The notes under the pieces are model-generated. The model saw nothing but the letters and a program-made list of their open reading frames with translations, ran no database searches and was not told the DNA's origin. 64,000 nt of DNA. Source: Enterobacter hormaechei subsp. xiangfangensis. Lineage in GTDB: Bacteria > Pseudomonadota > Gammaproteobacteria > Enterobacterales > Enterobacteriaceae. Below, piece by piece: positions 16,557 to 26,782 of the stretch (positions within the stretch are counted from its first letter, which is position 1; every line of letters starts with the position of its first letter). The position numbers and the translations under genes were made by a program. Where the stretch lies: NCBI RefSeq assembly GCF_001729785.1, contig NZ_CP017183.1:1426001-1490000 (forward strand), given 5' to 3'.

Positions 16557-18767
16557 TTACAGCGTCGGCTCCTGCGGAGGGAGCGGCGAAGCGGGCGGCG
16601 ACAATACCTGATACGTCTGCACCGGCGCTCTCACGTTCGCCAGATCGAAGTGTTTTTTCACCATGCTGTCGAGGGCGAAGCGCACCGTCCACTGCTTCAG
16701 CGGCTGGGTGGTGAACGACACGCGCAGGGTAAAGGCAGTGTTCGTCAGCCCGACGATGCCCGCGAACGATGGTTCACCAATCACCAGCCCGCGAATATCC
16801 TCCATCTCCATCAGTTCGTTCACCGCATCCCGCAGCGCCTGCTTCGCCTTATCTGCATCTTCGTGACGATCGACATCATAATTCGCCACCACCGAACCAA
16901 TGCCGCGCACAAAGTTGGCAAAGGTGGTGATCGATGACCACGGAATAATGTGGTACGCGCCGGTATCCTGACGCACGCCGACGGAGCGAATGGACATCCT
17001 CTCGACCGTGCCGGTGAGCGGACCGATGGTCACCAGATCCCCGGTATTCATCCCGTTCTCAAACTGGATAAAAATGCCGGTGATAATATCCTTCACCAGC
17101 GTCTGAGAACCGAAGGAGATCGCCAGCCCCAGCGCACCGGCACCCGCCAGCAGCGGGGCGATATTCACGCCGATTTCCGACAGCACAATCATGATGGTGA
17201 TGGTACTGATGATCACCGCCAGCGCGTTGCGGCACAGGGTTAGCAGCGTGCGGGCGCGGGCGCTCGGTAGCGGCCTGCCGTGGACATCCGACACCAGACG
17301 GTTTTCGATAAGGCTTGCCAGCAGCGTCCAGCCGACGGCGGAGAAAAACAGGATCAGCGCGATACGAATAAGAATATCAACGGTCTTTTCCCCCGCGCCG
17401 TTATGCAGCCAGTTCCAGAAATCAAACAGCCCCCACGCGTTCAGCAGCAGCATAATTGCCACGCAGACCGTCAGAATACGCGCCACCTTCAGGGATACGG
17501 TCATCCAGCCATTCACCCGCTTTTGCAGTTCCGGGTAGTTACGCTGAACCTGCGGCGACAGGGTGATCGTTTTCGACAGCCAGCGGGAAAGCAGGCCAGA
17601 GACAAAGGCCGCAATGCCGATAATCGCCAGGCTTTTGAACGTCGCCCCCATCATAAATTTCAGGCTATTGCCCGGGTCGAACAGGGAGAAGAAACAGAGC
17701 ACAATAAAATAGGCGCTGGCCAGCCAGTGCCACACCAGCGCAAAGGCGCGAATAAAGAGGCTGAAAAAGGAGAGGGAGCGATCGGCCAGGTGCAGCAGGC
17801 TGTCGGTGATCGCTTTTTTATTGTGGAAGATGAGGTACAGCGCCCAGACGGTAATGCACAGCATGATCAGCACGTTCGCCAGCGCCCCGAACTGCACGTT
17901 AACCTGGTTGGAAATAATCGGCACGGCAACCAACAAGCCATAACCGATCAACCCGCTCAGCACGCTAAGCCGCACCGCCCAGTATTTGGCGCTCTGATCC
18001 GAAATGGCGAAGGGGCGAAGGTCCGGCACGCGTGGGCAGAAGATCAACCGCAGGAGGGCTTTAAAGAACTCAATCAGGGCAAACGCATTGAGGAACAGTC
18101 CCTGCTGAAACGCGATGGTTTTGTTTCCGGTATTAAGGCGGTCAGCCAGCAGCTGACCGACAAACAGCGTCAGGGCCAGCAGCAGCAAATCGATGACAAA
18201 CGCCCCGGTAATCATTGCCGGAAGATGCAGCCAGCTGCTTTTATGCTGATTCTTTTTGCGTCCCCACTGTCCCATTTTCCGGTAAAGCGGCCAGACAGAC
18301 AGGCGCAACAGCCAGTAAAAAATGAAGACGGCACCAGCCAGAATAGCAAACTGGGTGGCGGCGGCGGAAAAGGTGTGAGGATTAAAAGGCTTATGTGAGG
18401 TGCCAACCAGGTTGCGATAGAGCTGGGCAAAACGCGACGACAGGGCTTCCCCGTAGCGGCGACTGATGTCGGTGACGTTTTCCAGCACCGTTTTTTCTTC
18501 TTCGGCTTCCGGCGGCGCAATAGCAGGAACCGGATCTTGAGGCGGCGTGGCGGCCACCTTCCTCAGCTGATCGATCAGCTCCTGCCGGGACGTGTCGTTC
18601 TCAAGCACGTCGGCAAGCGCGCTGTAGGCAGCTTTTTTCTTTTCAGCATCCGGTTCTGGCGGCGCATTTTGCTGGGTGGCGGTGGCTCCGGTGGTGACGC
18701 CGGGAAGGGTTACGGCGAGCGACGGCGCGCTAAACAGGCTAAACAGGAGTAACAGGATCCACGGCAC
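16557..18767 (-). CDS. ybiO: MscS-type mechanosensitive channel YbiO
   Basis: A 736-residue large member of the MscS family that opens under hypo-osmotic stress. It has a signal peptide (PWILLLLFSLFSAPSLAV), an acidic periplasmic domain to about residue 130, roughly ten membrane helices, and the MscS core near residues 500-660 (LLAGAGALGLAISFGSQTLV pore helix, then FENGMNTGDLVTIG beta domain). The start chosen is GTG at 18767, with GGAGGA upstream; a longer frame to 18866 lacks a signal sequence at its N-terminus and a ribosome binding site. E. coli YbiO has 741 residues. It is monocistronic, convergent with rlmF. Confidence 0.94.
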   Translation of the reverse strand: MPWILLLLFSLFSAPSLAVTLPGVTTGATATQQNAPPEPDAEKKKAAYSALADVLENDTSRQELIDQLRKVAATPPQDPVPAIAPPEAEEEKTVLENVTDISRRYGEALSSRFAQLYRNLVGTSHKPFNPHTFSAAATQFAILAGAVFIFYWLLRLSVWPLYRKMGQWGRKKNQHKSSWLHLPAMITGAFVIDLLLLALTLFVGQLLADRLNTGNKTIAFQQGLFLNAFALIEFFKALLRLIFCPRVPDLRPFAISDQSAKYWAVRLSVLSGLIGYGLLVAVPIISNQVNVQFGALANVLIMLCITVWALYLIFHNKKAITDSLLHLADRSLSFFSLFIRAFALVWHWLASAYFIVLCFFSLFDPGNSLKFMMGATFKSLAIIGIAAFVSGLLSRWLSKTITLSPQVQRNYPELQKRVNGWMTVSLKVARILTVCVAIMLLLNAWGLFDFWNWLHNGAGEKTVDILIRIALILFFSAVGWTLLASLIENRLVSDVHGRPLPSARARTLLTLCRNALAVIISTITIMIVLSEIGVNIAPLLAGAGALGLAISFGSQTLVKDIITGIFIQFENGMNTGDLVTIGPLTGTVERMSIRSVGVRQDTGAYHIIPWSSITTFANFVRGIGSVVANYDVDRHEDADKAKQALRDAVNELMEMEDIRGLVIGEPSFAGIVGLTNTAFTLRVSFTTQPLKQWTVRFALDSMVKKHFDLANVRAPVQTYQVLSPPASPLPPQEPTL

Positions 18768-18851
18768 GGCGTCCTCCGACAAAAATATCGTGCAAAATGA
18801 TAAGTATAGAGCGCGCGGAGCGGAGGGGAGTTTTTGGGAACAATCCGGCAT

Positions 18852-18874
18852 AAAAAAGCCGGGCATGCCCGGCT
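18852..18874 (-). terminator. terminator of the glnHPQ operon
   Basis: AGCCGGGC and GCCCGGCT form a stem around AT, followed on the minus strand by TTTTTT. It lies 14 bases past the glnQ stop. Confidence 0.87.
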
Positions 18875-18887
18875 CTGTGTGTGGTTA

Positions 18888-19610
18888 TCAGGAGACGTGT
18901 TGCAGGAACTCCTGAAGGCGCTGGCTTGGTGGGTTCGCAATCAGCGTCTGCGGATTACCGTCTTCCGCGATGCGGCCCTTATCAATGAAGATCAGACGGG
19001 ACGCCACTTTTTCGGCAAAGCCGATTTCGTGGGTAACGATGACCATCGTCATGCCTTCTTCCGCCAGATCCTGCATAACTTTCAGCACTTCGTGACGCAG
19101 CTCCGGGTCGAGTGCCGACGTTGGCTCATCGAACAGCATCATCTTTGGCTTCACCGCCAGCGCACGGGCAATGGCCACGCGCTGCTGCTGGCCGCCGGAC
19201 AGCTCGGAAGGATAGTGGTGGGCACGCTCCGCCAGACCAACCTTCGCCAGCAGATCTTTTGCCAGCGCTTCCGCTGCCGCTTTGCTGGCCCCGCGCACGC
19301 GCAGAGGACCAAACATCACGTTTTCCAGCGCCGTGAGGTGCGGGAACAGGTAGAACTGCTGGAACACCATGCCCGCTTCCTGGCGGATCATGCGCTCGTC
19401 CACTTTCGGATCGTTAACCTTCAGACCATCAACGATCAAATCGCCGCTGGTGATCTCCTCAAGCTTGTTAATGCAGCGCAGCAGGGTGGATTTTCCGGAA
19501 CCCGACGGCCCGATGATCACCACCACTTCGCCCTGCCTGATGTTCAAATCGATATTGTGCAACACCTGGGTTGGGCCAAAGTGCTTGGAAACGTTTTTAA
19601 ATTCAATCAC
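18888..19610 (-). CDS. glnQ: glutamine ABC transporter ATPase GlnQ
   Basis: A 240-residue ABC ATPase for high-affinity glutamine uptake. Walker [10 protein letters not shown] is at 34-42, the signature LSGGQQQR near 134, Walker [12 protein letters not shown] near 158, and the switch histidine in VTHE near 193. It pairs with GlnP. The start overlaps glnP by 4 bases, so it is translationally coupled. It is the last gene of glnHPQ, followed by a terminator. Confidence 0.98.
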   Translation of the reverse strand: MIEFKNVSKHFGPTQVLHNIDLNIRQGEVVVIIGPSGSGKSTLLRCINKLEEITSGDLIVDGLKVNDPKVDERMIRQEAGMVFQQFYLFPHLTALENVMFGPLRVRGASKAAAEALAKDLLAKVGLAERAHHYPSELSGGQQQRVAIARALAVKPKMMLFDEPTSALDPELRHEVLKVMQDLAEEGMTMVIVTHEIGFAEKVASRLIFIDKGRIAEDGNPQTLIANPPSQRLQEFLQHVS

Positions 19611-20266
19611 AGGATTTTCATCCTTCTTTCAAGACGACGCAGAACAAAGCTCAGGACAAGCGTGATAATCAGGTAGACAACGGCGACCGCACTCCAGATT
19701 TCCAGGGCGCGGAAGTTACCCGCGATGATCTCCTGGCCCTGACGGGTCAGCTCGGCCACGCCGATAACAATAAACAGCGAGGTGTCTTTGATGCTGATGA
19801 TCCACTGGTTACCCAGCGGCGGCAGCATGCGGCGCAGCGCCAGCGGCAGAATAACGTGGCGGATCGTTTCGCGACGGGAAAGACCTAACGCCAGGCCAGC
19901 TTCACTGAACCCTTTATGAATCGACAGCACCGCACCGCGGGTAATTTCCGCAATGTAGGCGCCGGAGTTGATCATGATGGTGACAACGGCTGCGCTGAAC
20001 GGGTCAATGCGCAGGTCGGTGAAGGCCATCGGCAGGGCGAAGTAGATAAACATGACCTGCACCACAATGGGTGTGCCGCGGATCACTTCGATGAAAACCA
20101 GTGCGATGTGGTTTGCAATCCAGCCGCCGTAGGTACGAGCGAAACCGGCGACAAGACCGATAATCAACCCGCCAACCAGACCGAGGACCGAAATCCACAG
20201 GGTCATTTTAGCGCCTTCAAGCAAGAGTGGAATGGCAGGCCAGATGGCGCTCCAGTCAAACTGCAT
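19607..20266 (-). CDS. glnP: glutamine ABC transporter permease GlnP
   Basis: A 219-residue inner-membrane permease of the His/Glu/Gln family, with five membrane segments and the EAA loop that contacts the ATPase ([20 protein letters not shown], about residues 141-160). Two copies plus two GlnQ form the transporter, fed by periplasmic GlnH. A REP-like hairpin lies between glnH and glnP, which in such operons helps keep the binding-protein mRNA abundant. Confidence 0.97.
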   Translation of the reverse strand: MQFDWSAIWPAIPLLLEGAKMTLWISVLGLVGGLIIGLVAGFARTYGGWIANHIALVFIEVIRGTPIVVQVMFIYFALPMAFTDLRIDPFSAAVVTIMINSGAYIAEITRGAVLSIHKGFSEAGLALGLSRRETIRHVILPLALRRMLPPLGNQWIISIKDTSLFIVIGVAELTRQGQEIIAGNFRALEIWSAVAVVYLIITLVLSFVLRRLERRMKIL

Positions 20267-20308
20267 GATGTATTCCTGTATACCGTGGTGAAAAACGAAA
20301 AAACGTAG

Positions 20309-20335
20309 GCCCGGTAAGCTTAAGCGCCACCGGGC
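20309..20335. repeat. REP-like palindrome between glnH and glnP
   Basis: GCCCGGTAAGCTTAAGCGCC followed by ACCGGGC forms an imperfect stem-loop in the gap between glnH and glnP. Position suggests a 3' mRNA stabiliser or partial terminator for glnH. Only the palindrome is seen; function is inferred. Confidence 0.75.
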
Positions 20336-20360
20336 GTTACAAACCTGAAGTCAGGTGAAA

Positions 20361-21176
<816 letters not shown>

Positions 21177-21246
21177 TTACAAGCTGTTGTTTTGCAAAGG
21201 GGATGATGTCACGCATTGCACGAAAAGCGTGGCAATCCTGCCAGGT

Positions 21247-21276
21247 TGCACCAGAATGGAGCACCGTTTTGGTGCG
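21247..21276. promoter_or_regulatory. two tandem NtrC (GlnG) binding sites
   Basis: TGCACCAGAATGGAGCA (21247-21263) matches the NtrC consensus TGCACY-N5-GGTGCA with one mismatch. GCACCGTTTTGGTGC (21261-21275) matches the core exactly. They overlap by three bases and lie about 75-105 bases upstream of the sigma54 promoter, a normal enhancer distance. Confidence 0.78.
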
Positions 21277-21419
21277 CTTCGTTAAGGTCTTCTGACAGGG
21301 GGATATTTAGCGCAGAATCTGACGAAAAAACAATCTTCCGTTAACGGTTGTGTGAGGTGATTATTACATTTTATTCACTTTTGCGGCCGTTGCGGGCAAA
21401 AGTGCGCACCATAAATGTG

Positions 21420-21446
21420 CAAAACCCCCGCCAGGGGCGAGGGTTA
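21420..21446 (-). terminator. terminator of dps
   Basis: On the minus strand CCCTCGCC and GGCGGGGG (one G-T pair) form a stem with loop CCT-type bases, followed by TTTTGC. It begins about 20 bases after the dps stop codon. Confidence 0.75.
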
Positions 21447-21465
21447 TTCGGAAAATCCGCAGGGA

Positions 21466-22005
<540 letters not shown>

Positions 22006-22016
22006 TTACGGGACTA

Positions 22017-22023
22017 AGTATAG
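22017..22023 (-). promoter_or_regulatory. dps promoter -10 region (RpoS-type)
   Basis: On the minus strand GCTATACTTAG sits about 48 bases upstream of the dps ATG and closely resembles the E. coli dps -10 region CTATACTTAA used by sigma S and sigma 70. No clear -35 is seen, which fits RpoS dependence. Confidence 0.6.
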
Positions 22024-22122
22024 CACCGGATTTTTTCTCTGCGGTTTGGCTCTGCCTATTGGTTTAATAGTGAAAGTAAGATTGTATTATCAACTGATTG
22101 AAAAATAAGTAGTTTATTAAAG

Positions 22123-22136
22123 TTGATACAGATCAA
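22123..22136. promoter_or_regulatory. perfect FNR consensus box in dps-rhtA intergenic region
   Basis: TTGATACAGATCAA matches TTGAT-N4-ATCAA exactly. It lies about 154 bases upstream of the dps start and 132 bases beyond the rhtA stop. The match is seen; binding and target are inferred. Confidence 0.55.
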
Positions 22137-22230
22137 TCTTAATTCATTCTTCGGGAAGCCGGGCAGGTGAAATATTTTGGCAATACAAGATAGTTTGTAA
22201 GAAATTATTTGAAGTACTGACGAGGCGTAT

Positions 22231-22260
22231 ATTCTGCATGGCGGGTTAGCCATGCAGAAT
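22231..22260. repeat. perfect 12-bp stem-loop after rhtA
   Basis: ATTCTGCATGGC and GCCATGCAGAAT are exact inverted repeats around GGGTTA, ending 7 bases beyond the rhtA stop codon. On the minus strand no T-run follows, so it may be a rho-dependent or RNA stability element rather than a classical terminator. Confidence 0.7.
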
Positions 22261-22267
22261 TTAAGGC

Positions 22268-23155
22268 CTAGTTGAGATCGATTTTTTGCACTTTAGGTTC
22301 CGGGCGCATGGTCAGGGTGGAGCCCATTGACGCCGCGATAATGGAACAGAGCGCCAGCGTTTGTACCAGGGTCAGGGTTTCACCGAGGAAAATCATTCCT
22401 GAGATGGCGGCCAGCGCGGGCTCCATGCTCATGAGCGTACCAAAAATGCGTGTGGGCAGGCGCGTCAGGGCGATCATCTCCAGAGAGTAGGGCAGGGCCG
22501 TAGAGAGAATGGCAACCGCCAGACCAACCGGCAGGATTGACCACTGCCATATTGAGTCTGTCGCTTGTGCCATTCCGATTGGGACAAAGATTACGGCGGC
22601 AATTAGTGAGCCTAAGGCGACCGTCGCGGGGCCGTGCTCTTCGCCCGCACGCTGGCCAGTGAGAATATACACCGCCCAGCATGCCCCCGCGCCCAGCGCC
22701 AGAGCTGCCCCTGTCAAATCGATTTGTGAAACGCTTTGCCCGAGCGGCAGCAGGAACCATAGCCCCAGCACGGCCAGTATGACCCAGATAAAATCTACCG
22801 GACGACGAGAAGAGAAGAGGGCAACCGCCAGCGGGCCGGTAAATTCAAGCGCGACCGCGATCCCCAGCGGGATAGTCTGAATAGAGAGATAGAACATGTA
22901 GTTCATCCCTCCCAGTGCCAGCCCATAAAAAAGCAAAGGCAGTCGCTGCTCCTTTTTAAACCGTAGCCGCCAGGGTTTAAAGATAACCACGAGGATCAGG
23001 GTGCCTAATGCGATACGCAGCGCCGTGACGCCGGGCGCACCAACCAGCGGAAACAGCGATTTTGCCAGCGACGCGCCGCTTTGTATGGACATCATCGCGA
23101 TAAGTATAACTGCCACCGGCATCCAGACCGACGATTTACGGGGTAAACCTGGCAT
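22268..23155 (-). CDS. rhtA: threonine/homoserine exporter RhtA
   Basis: A 295-residue inner-membrane exporter of the drug/metabolite (EamA) superfamily with ten membrane segments in two repeats. It exports threonine and homoserine in E. coli. Motifs include GAPGVTALRIALGTL near residue 43 and RLPTRIFGTLMSMEPALAA near 233. The start at 23155 gives MPGLPRKS and the same length as E. coli (295). It is monocistronic, divergent from ompX. Confidence 0.96.
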   Translation of the reverse strand: MPGLPRKSSVWMPVAVILIAMMSIQSGASLAKSLFPLVGAPGVTALRIALGTLILVVIFKPWRLRFKKEQRLPLLFYGLALGGMNYMFYLSIQTIPLGIAVALEFTGPLAVALFSSRRPVDFIWVILAVLGLWFLLPLGQSVSQIDLTGAALALGAGACWAVYILTGQRAGEEHGPATVALGSLIAAVIFVPIGMAQATDSIWQWSILPVGLAVAILSTALPYSLEMIALTRLPTRIFGTLMSMEPALAAISGMIFLGETLTLVQTLALCSIIAASMGSTLTMRPEPKVQKIDLN

Positions 23156-23509
23156 CCTTTCTCCTGTCAATTTTTGTCAAAAGAGGTAAAAGTCGCAGTG
23201 TAATGGAAATAAGCTGCGACGGTTGAGCTACTGTTGAAAAAAATCCAGGGAAAATCCGTAAAATGAGGAAAGGTTGATGCTTTTATCGCCTGAAAGATTA
23301 GGAATAATCTGGATGAACTTTCTGGCGATGACGCGCACTATTAGCGTTTGAAGGTGAAAATCTGGAGTTATTTTAACAAGATAGCTGGTGCTGGAAATGT
23401 TCTGTTACAGGAAAGGTCGCATTAGACATCGTGAATGACAAAGAGTTTCACAGATTTTTTTGATATATTTAAAACTTACGGACTTACTTGAAGCACATTT
23501 GAGGTGGTT
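23156..23509. other. rhtA-ompX divergent intergenic region
   Basis: 354 AT-rich bases with no gene. It should hold the rhtA promoter at its left end and the ompX promoter and long leader at the right. In E. coli the ompX leader is a target of small RNAs such as CyaR; the GAGGTGG ribosome binding site is at 23500. I see no other defined structure. Confidence 0.5.
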
Positions 23510-24028
23510 ATGAAAAAAATTGCATGTCTTTCAGCACTGGCAGCTGTTCTGGCTGTTTCCGCAGGTACCGCTGTAGCGGCAACTTCTACTGTAACTGGTG
23601 GTTACGCTCAGAGCGATATGCAGGGCGTGATGAACAAAACCAACGGTTTCAACCTGAAGTACCGTTACGAGCAAGACAACAACCCGCTGGGTGTGATCGG
23701 TTCTTTCACTTACACCGAGAAAGATCGTACTGAAAATGGCTCTTACAATAAAGGTCAGTACTACGGCATCACCGCGGGTCCTGCTTACCGCCTGAATGAC
23801 TGGGCAAGCATCTACGGTGTTGTAGGTGTTGGCTACGGTAAATTCCAGCAGACCGAAAACCAGGGTCTGAACCGTACTGCAAGCAACAGCGACTATGGTT
23901 TCTCCTATGGCGCAGGTATGCAGTTCAACCCAATCGAAAACGTTGCTCTGGACTTCTCCTATGAGCAGAGCCGTATCCGCAACGTTGACGTTGGCACCTG
24001 GATCGCGGGCGTAGGTTACCGCTTCTAA
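23510..24028 (+). CDS. ompX: outer-membrane protein OmpX
   Basis: A 172-residue eight-stranded outer-membrane beta-barrel of the Ail/Lom family, with a signal peptide ending at GTAVAA (residue 23) and the C-terminal GVGYRF, whose final phenylalanine is the BAM recognition residue. Its protruding strands are implicated in adhesion and invasion. The ATG follows TGAGGTGGTT; a GTG two codons earlier is not needed. E. coli OmpX has 171 residues. Confidence 0.98.
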   Translation: MKKIACLSALAAVLAVSAGTAVAATSTVTGGYAQSDMQGVMNKTNGFNLKYRYEQDNNPLGVIGSFTYTEKDRTENGSYNKGQYYGITAGPAYRLNDWASIYGVVGVGYGKFQQTENQGLNRTASNSDYGFSYGAGMQFNPIENVALDFSYEQSRIRNVDVGTWIAGVGYRF

Positions 24029-24050
24029 TCACTTCGGTGAGCCAGTAAAA

Positions 24051-24077
24051 AATCCGCCCTTTGAGGCGGATTTTTTT
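24051..24077 (+). terminator. terminator of ompX (possibly bidirectional)
   Basis: AATCCGCC and GGCGGATT with loop CTTTGA are followed by seven T residues. A run of A residues on the left side means it could also end opgE transcripts on the minus strand. Confidence 0.9.
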
Positions 24078-24084
24078 GTTTGTA

Positions 24085-24118
24085 CCCTCTCCCCGTGGGA
24101 GAGGGCCAGGGTGAGGGC
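24085..24118. repeat. dispersed CCCTCTCCC/GGGAGAGGG palindrome, copy 1
   Basis: CCCTCTCCCCGTGGGAGAGGG followed by a short spacer and AGGGTGAGGG. The same unit recurs at 39673 and, inverted, at 51281; a shortened form is at 47107. All copies lie between genes, so this is a dispersed enterobacterial intergenic repeat. Confidence 0.8.
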
Positions 24119-24143
24119 ATTAGCCCGCACGAAACGGCAGAAA

Positions 24144-25727
24144 TTACTTACTCTTAATATCGAAAATATCCGTCCCAAGATGGTTATAGTCGACTTTCTG
24201 TAACTTAAAGTTGGTAATGTAAACTGGCGGGCCCTTCTTCCCGGAGATAAACGGGTAATCATTTTTTATCTCTTTCGCCTTAATCCCCGTCCATTGTGAG
24301 AAGAATTTCAGGAAATCGTTCGCGGAACGGCGCGCTTTTATAATGCGATGCGTTTTGTCATCACTCGACAGCACCATAAACGGTACCTGGAAGTTCTGCT
24401 GGAACTTGTCATCGTGGGCCAGATACTGCACCTCTTTACCGCGCTCCTTAAACGCCAGGCCGTGGTCAGAGAAATAGACCATCGAGAAGCTGTCGCCGCT
24501 GTTGCGCAACTGCCCGTACAGCTTGCTGAGGAGATCGTCGGTTTGCGTCATGGTGTAGAGGTAGCAGGACGTCTCTTTGGATTGCACAAACTCCGCATAT
24601 TTTCCCCCGGTACGATCGCATGCCTGCGGGTGTGACCCCATCAGGTGCAGGACAATCAGCTGCGGCTGGGTGCGCTGAGTAGCAAAGACCTGCGCCGTCA
24701 TTTTTAGCAACGCTTCATCTTTTGTGTTTTTATCGGCTTCGAAATCACCGCTTTTCAGGAACTGTACCTCGTCGGCACGCTTCGCGATGCTGGCGATGGC
24801 GGTATCATATTCGCCGATCTGTCCCTGGTTAGAGAACCACCATGTCTGAAAACCTGCCCGGTTGGCCAGGGTGACAAAATTATCCTGAAACTGCGGTTTT
24901 CCATCCACCACGCGGTTGAGCGTCAGACCGAGTGATTTCTGCGTCGAGCCGCTGGCCGCCACGTAGTCGGTAAACAGCGTACCGTTAACGGCGCTGGCAA
25001 ACGGCGTGTTATCCCAGTGACCGCCAAACGCGCCGAGCGCATCGCGACGCGCGCTTTCTCCGATCACCACCACGTAGGTGTGATACTTCGGTTTCACCGC
25101 CAGCACGTTCCAGGTGTCTTTCATGGTGGAAAGCTCGGCCATACGTGCCTGCTCGTCGAGCACTTCCTCGTTATTCACCACCACGTCTTTGACGAAGCGA
25201 AACACCGGATACCCGGTATCTTTAAGCTTAAACACGCCGCCCCAGGCCAGATTTTGTACCGGCGCAACAAAAAACGTCACCACGCTAAAGGCCAGACACA
25301 GGCTTTCAATTTTACCCCATGCCTTTTTCCCGACGGGCTTACGGCGAACCGCAATCACGCCGAGGGCAAAAATGAAAAGGCCAACCACGTAGTTGTACCA
25401 CGGAAAGATCGTCAGGATCTCTGTGGACTCTTCCATATTGGTGGAGTGGAGCGCCAGCAGGGTATTAAAGTTTGGCGCGCCATAGGCCTGGCCAAACGGG
25501 AAATAGGCGGCAGCAACCAGAGAACAGATCCCGATAAGCACCTTCTGCATGCGCGGTGCGCTTCGCCAGAGAAGGTGAAGAATACAGGTGAACCCGACGG
25601 CATAAAGCAGGCTAAAGGGGTAGCCAAGAGCAAAGTTAATCAACAGCGATTGCAAAAAATAGAATCCCGTCCACGGGCTTAAGCCCCGGCTGCGGGTAAC
25701 AAGTGTATCAATCAGGGTTACGTTCAT
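24144..25727 (-). CDS. opgE: phosphoethanolamine transferase OpgE
   Basis: A 527-residue inner-membrane enzyme that adds phosphoethanolamine to osmoregulated periplasmic glucans. There are five membrane helices in the first 160 residues and a periplasmic sulfatase-like domain. The catalytic site is the conserved VVIGESARRDALGAFG near residue 225 and a metal-binding SDHG near 421. Length equals E. coli OpgE (formerly YbiP). It is convergent with ompX. In E. coli sulfatase-family EptA-like proteins the nucleophile is the Thr; here the aligned region is STQKS, near residue 265. Confidence 0.94.
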   Translation of the reverse strand: MNVTLIDTLVTRSRGLSPWTGFYFLQSLLINFALGYPFSLLYAVGFTCILHLLWRSAPRMQKVLIGICSLVAAAYFPFGQAYGAPNFNTLLALHSTNMEESTEILTIFPWYNYVVGLFIFALGVIAVRRKPVGKKAWGKIESLCLAFSVVTFFVAPVQNLAWGGVFKLKDTGYPVFRFVKDVVVNNEEVLDEQARMAELSTMKDTWNVLAVKPKYHTYVVVIGESARRDALGAFGGHWDNTPFASAVNGTLFTDYVAASGSTQKSLGLTLNRVVDGKPQFQDNFVTLANRAGFQTWWFSNQGQIGEYDTAIASIAKRADEVQFLKSGDFEADKNTKDEALLKMTAQVFATQRTQPQLIVLHLMGSHPQACDRTGGKYAEFVQSKETSCYLYTMTQTDDLLSKLYGQLRNSGDSFSMVYFSDHGLAFKERGKEVQYLAHDDKFQQNFQVPFMVLSSDDKTHRIIKARRSANDFLKFFSQWTGIKAKEIKNDYPFISGKKGPPVYITNFKLQKVDYNHLGTDIFDIKSK

Positions 25728-25996
25728 AGATCACTATCACGAAAACGCCATGTGCTCACCCTGGCGTCAAGGGTCAAAGCCTGCCGGACAGTGCGTGGAA
25801 AGGGAATGAGAGGTCCGCTTCAGCGAGCCGCAAATTGTGCAGGGCTGCAAGAAGATAGTGCGAGCGTGAATTAAGGTCAACAGTTGCTAAACAGATGTTT
25901 TGCGAAGGGGGCTGCAAATACGCAAAAATAATCGGGAACAGGCCAGCTTACAGCGAAAGTGTGACAGGAAAATGAAGCGGCGTACCGCGACGCCGC
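25728..25996. other. opgE-mntS intergenic region
   Basis: 269 bases with no gene. The left end carries the opgE promoter; the right end carries the mntS 3' side, where a stretch GCGGCGTACCGCGACGCCGC (25977-25996) can form a terminator-like stem for mntS, without an obvious T-run. Confidence 0.45.
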
Positions 25997-26125
25997 TTAG
26001 TGGGAAGAGTTGTCGTCCTGCTGGGGTTTGGCGTTAAACATATCGCACAGCATGTTCAACAGCATCAGGCGCACTTTAAAAGGAGAGTGGGTAAACACGT
26101 TCATACACCTCTTGAATTCATTCAT
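25997..26125 (-). CDS. mntS: small manganese-responsive protein MntS
   Basis: A 42-residue protein almost identical in plan to E. coli MntS (MNEFKRCM start, then SPFKVRLMLLNMLCDM). In E. coli MntS raises usable manganese inside the cell, apparently by inhibiting the MntP exporter, and is repressed by Mn-MntR. The ORF was found by homology and its AGGAGGT ribosome binding site; a longer frame is not used. The K-12 small RNA RybA overlaps this locus, so a short transcript should be present. An MntR box lies 58 bases upstream. Confidence 0.9.
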   Translation of the reverse strand: MNEFKRCMNVFTHSPFKVRLMLLNMLCDMFNAKPQQDDNSSH

Positions 26126-26182
26126 AAGACCTCCTGATTCATGATCCCTTCGATCCGTGAAGGGTGACTGCATTACATACAG

Positions 26183-26200
26183 ATATAGCACAGGCTATAT
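26183..26200. promoter_or_regulatory. MntR box between mntS and mntR
   Basis: ATATAGCACAGGCTATAT is an inverted repeat (ATATAGC, ACAG, GCTATAT) like the E. coli MntR site AACATAGC-N4-GCTATGTT. It sits in the divergent mntS/mntR region, where Mn-MntR represses mntS. Confidence 0.82.
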
Positions 26201-26308
26201 TGTATAGCTATGGCTAATTCGTTAATTTTTTGTGCTTGTAGAGCTATGGTTTACAATGTGCGCTCCGTTACAGGGCGCTGGAAGCGTCAACCCCATTGAG
26301 GAAGCACA

Positions 26309-26782
26309 ATGAACCGTCGCGCAGGTAAGCCAACAACAAAAAAAACGACGCAACTGGTGAACGTTGAAGAGCATGTGGAAGGCTTCCGCCAGGTGCGCGA
26401 GGCGCATCGCCGGGAGCTGATTGATGATTATGTCGAACTGATCTCTGATCTGATTCGTGAGGTTGGAGAAGCGCGCCAGGTGGATATGGCCGCACGCCTT
26501 GGGGTGTCGCAGCCAACCGTTGCCAAAATGTTAAAACGTCTGGCGTCGGTCGGGCTGATCGAGATGATCCCCTGGCGCGGGGTGTTTCTCACCGCTGAAG
26601 GCGAAAAACTGGCGCAGGAGAGCCGCGAGCGCCATCAGATCGTCGAGAATTTTTTACTGGTACTGGGCGTCAGCCCGGAAATTGCCCGTCGGGATGCCGA
26701 AGGTATGGAACACCACGTTAGCGAAGAGACGCTGGTGAAGTTCCGCGAATTTACGCTCAAATACGGTCCCTCCGCTGAATGA
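26309..26782 (+). CDS. mntR: manganese-responsive regulator MntR
   Basis: A 157-residue DtxR-family regulator. The winged helix at about residues 45-90 contains [23 protein letters not shown]; the metal site includes the conserved [11 protein letters not shown] stretch near 133-143. With Mn2+ it represses mntH and mntS and activates mntP in E. coli. It overlaps ybiR by four bases, so the two form an operon. Confidence 0.96.
   Translation: MNRRAGKPTTKKTTQLVNVEEHVEGFRQVREAHRRELIDDYVELISDLIREVGEARQVDMAARLGVSQPTVAKMLKRLASVGLIEMIPWRGVFLTAEGEKLAQESRERHQIVENFLLVLGVSPEIARRDAEGMEHHVSEETLVKFREFTLKYGPSAE

Noticed and set aside
17280..18398. Long plus-strand open frame of about 370 codons opposite ybiO
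   Set aside because: It is the antisense shadow of a clear ybiO gene, has no ribosome binding site and a composition unlike a folded protein.
22056..22253. 65-codon frame in the dps-rhtA gap
   Set aside because: No ribosome binding site, and the stretch is better explained by the FNR box and hairpin.
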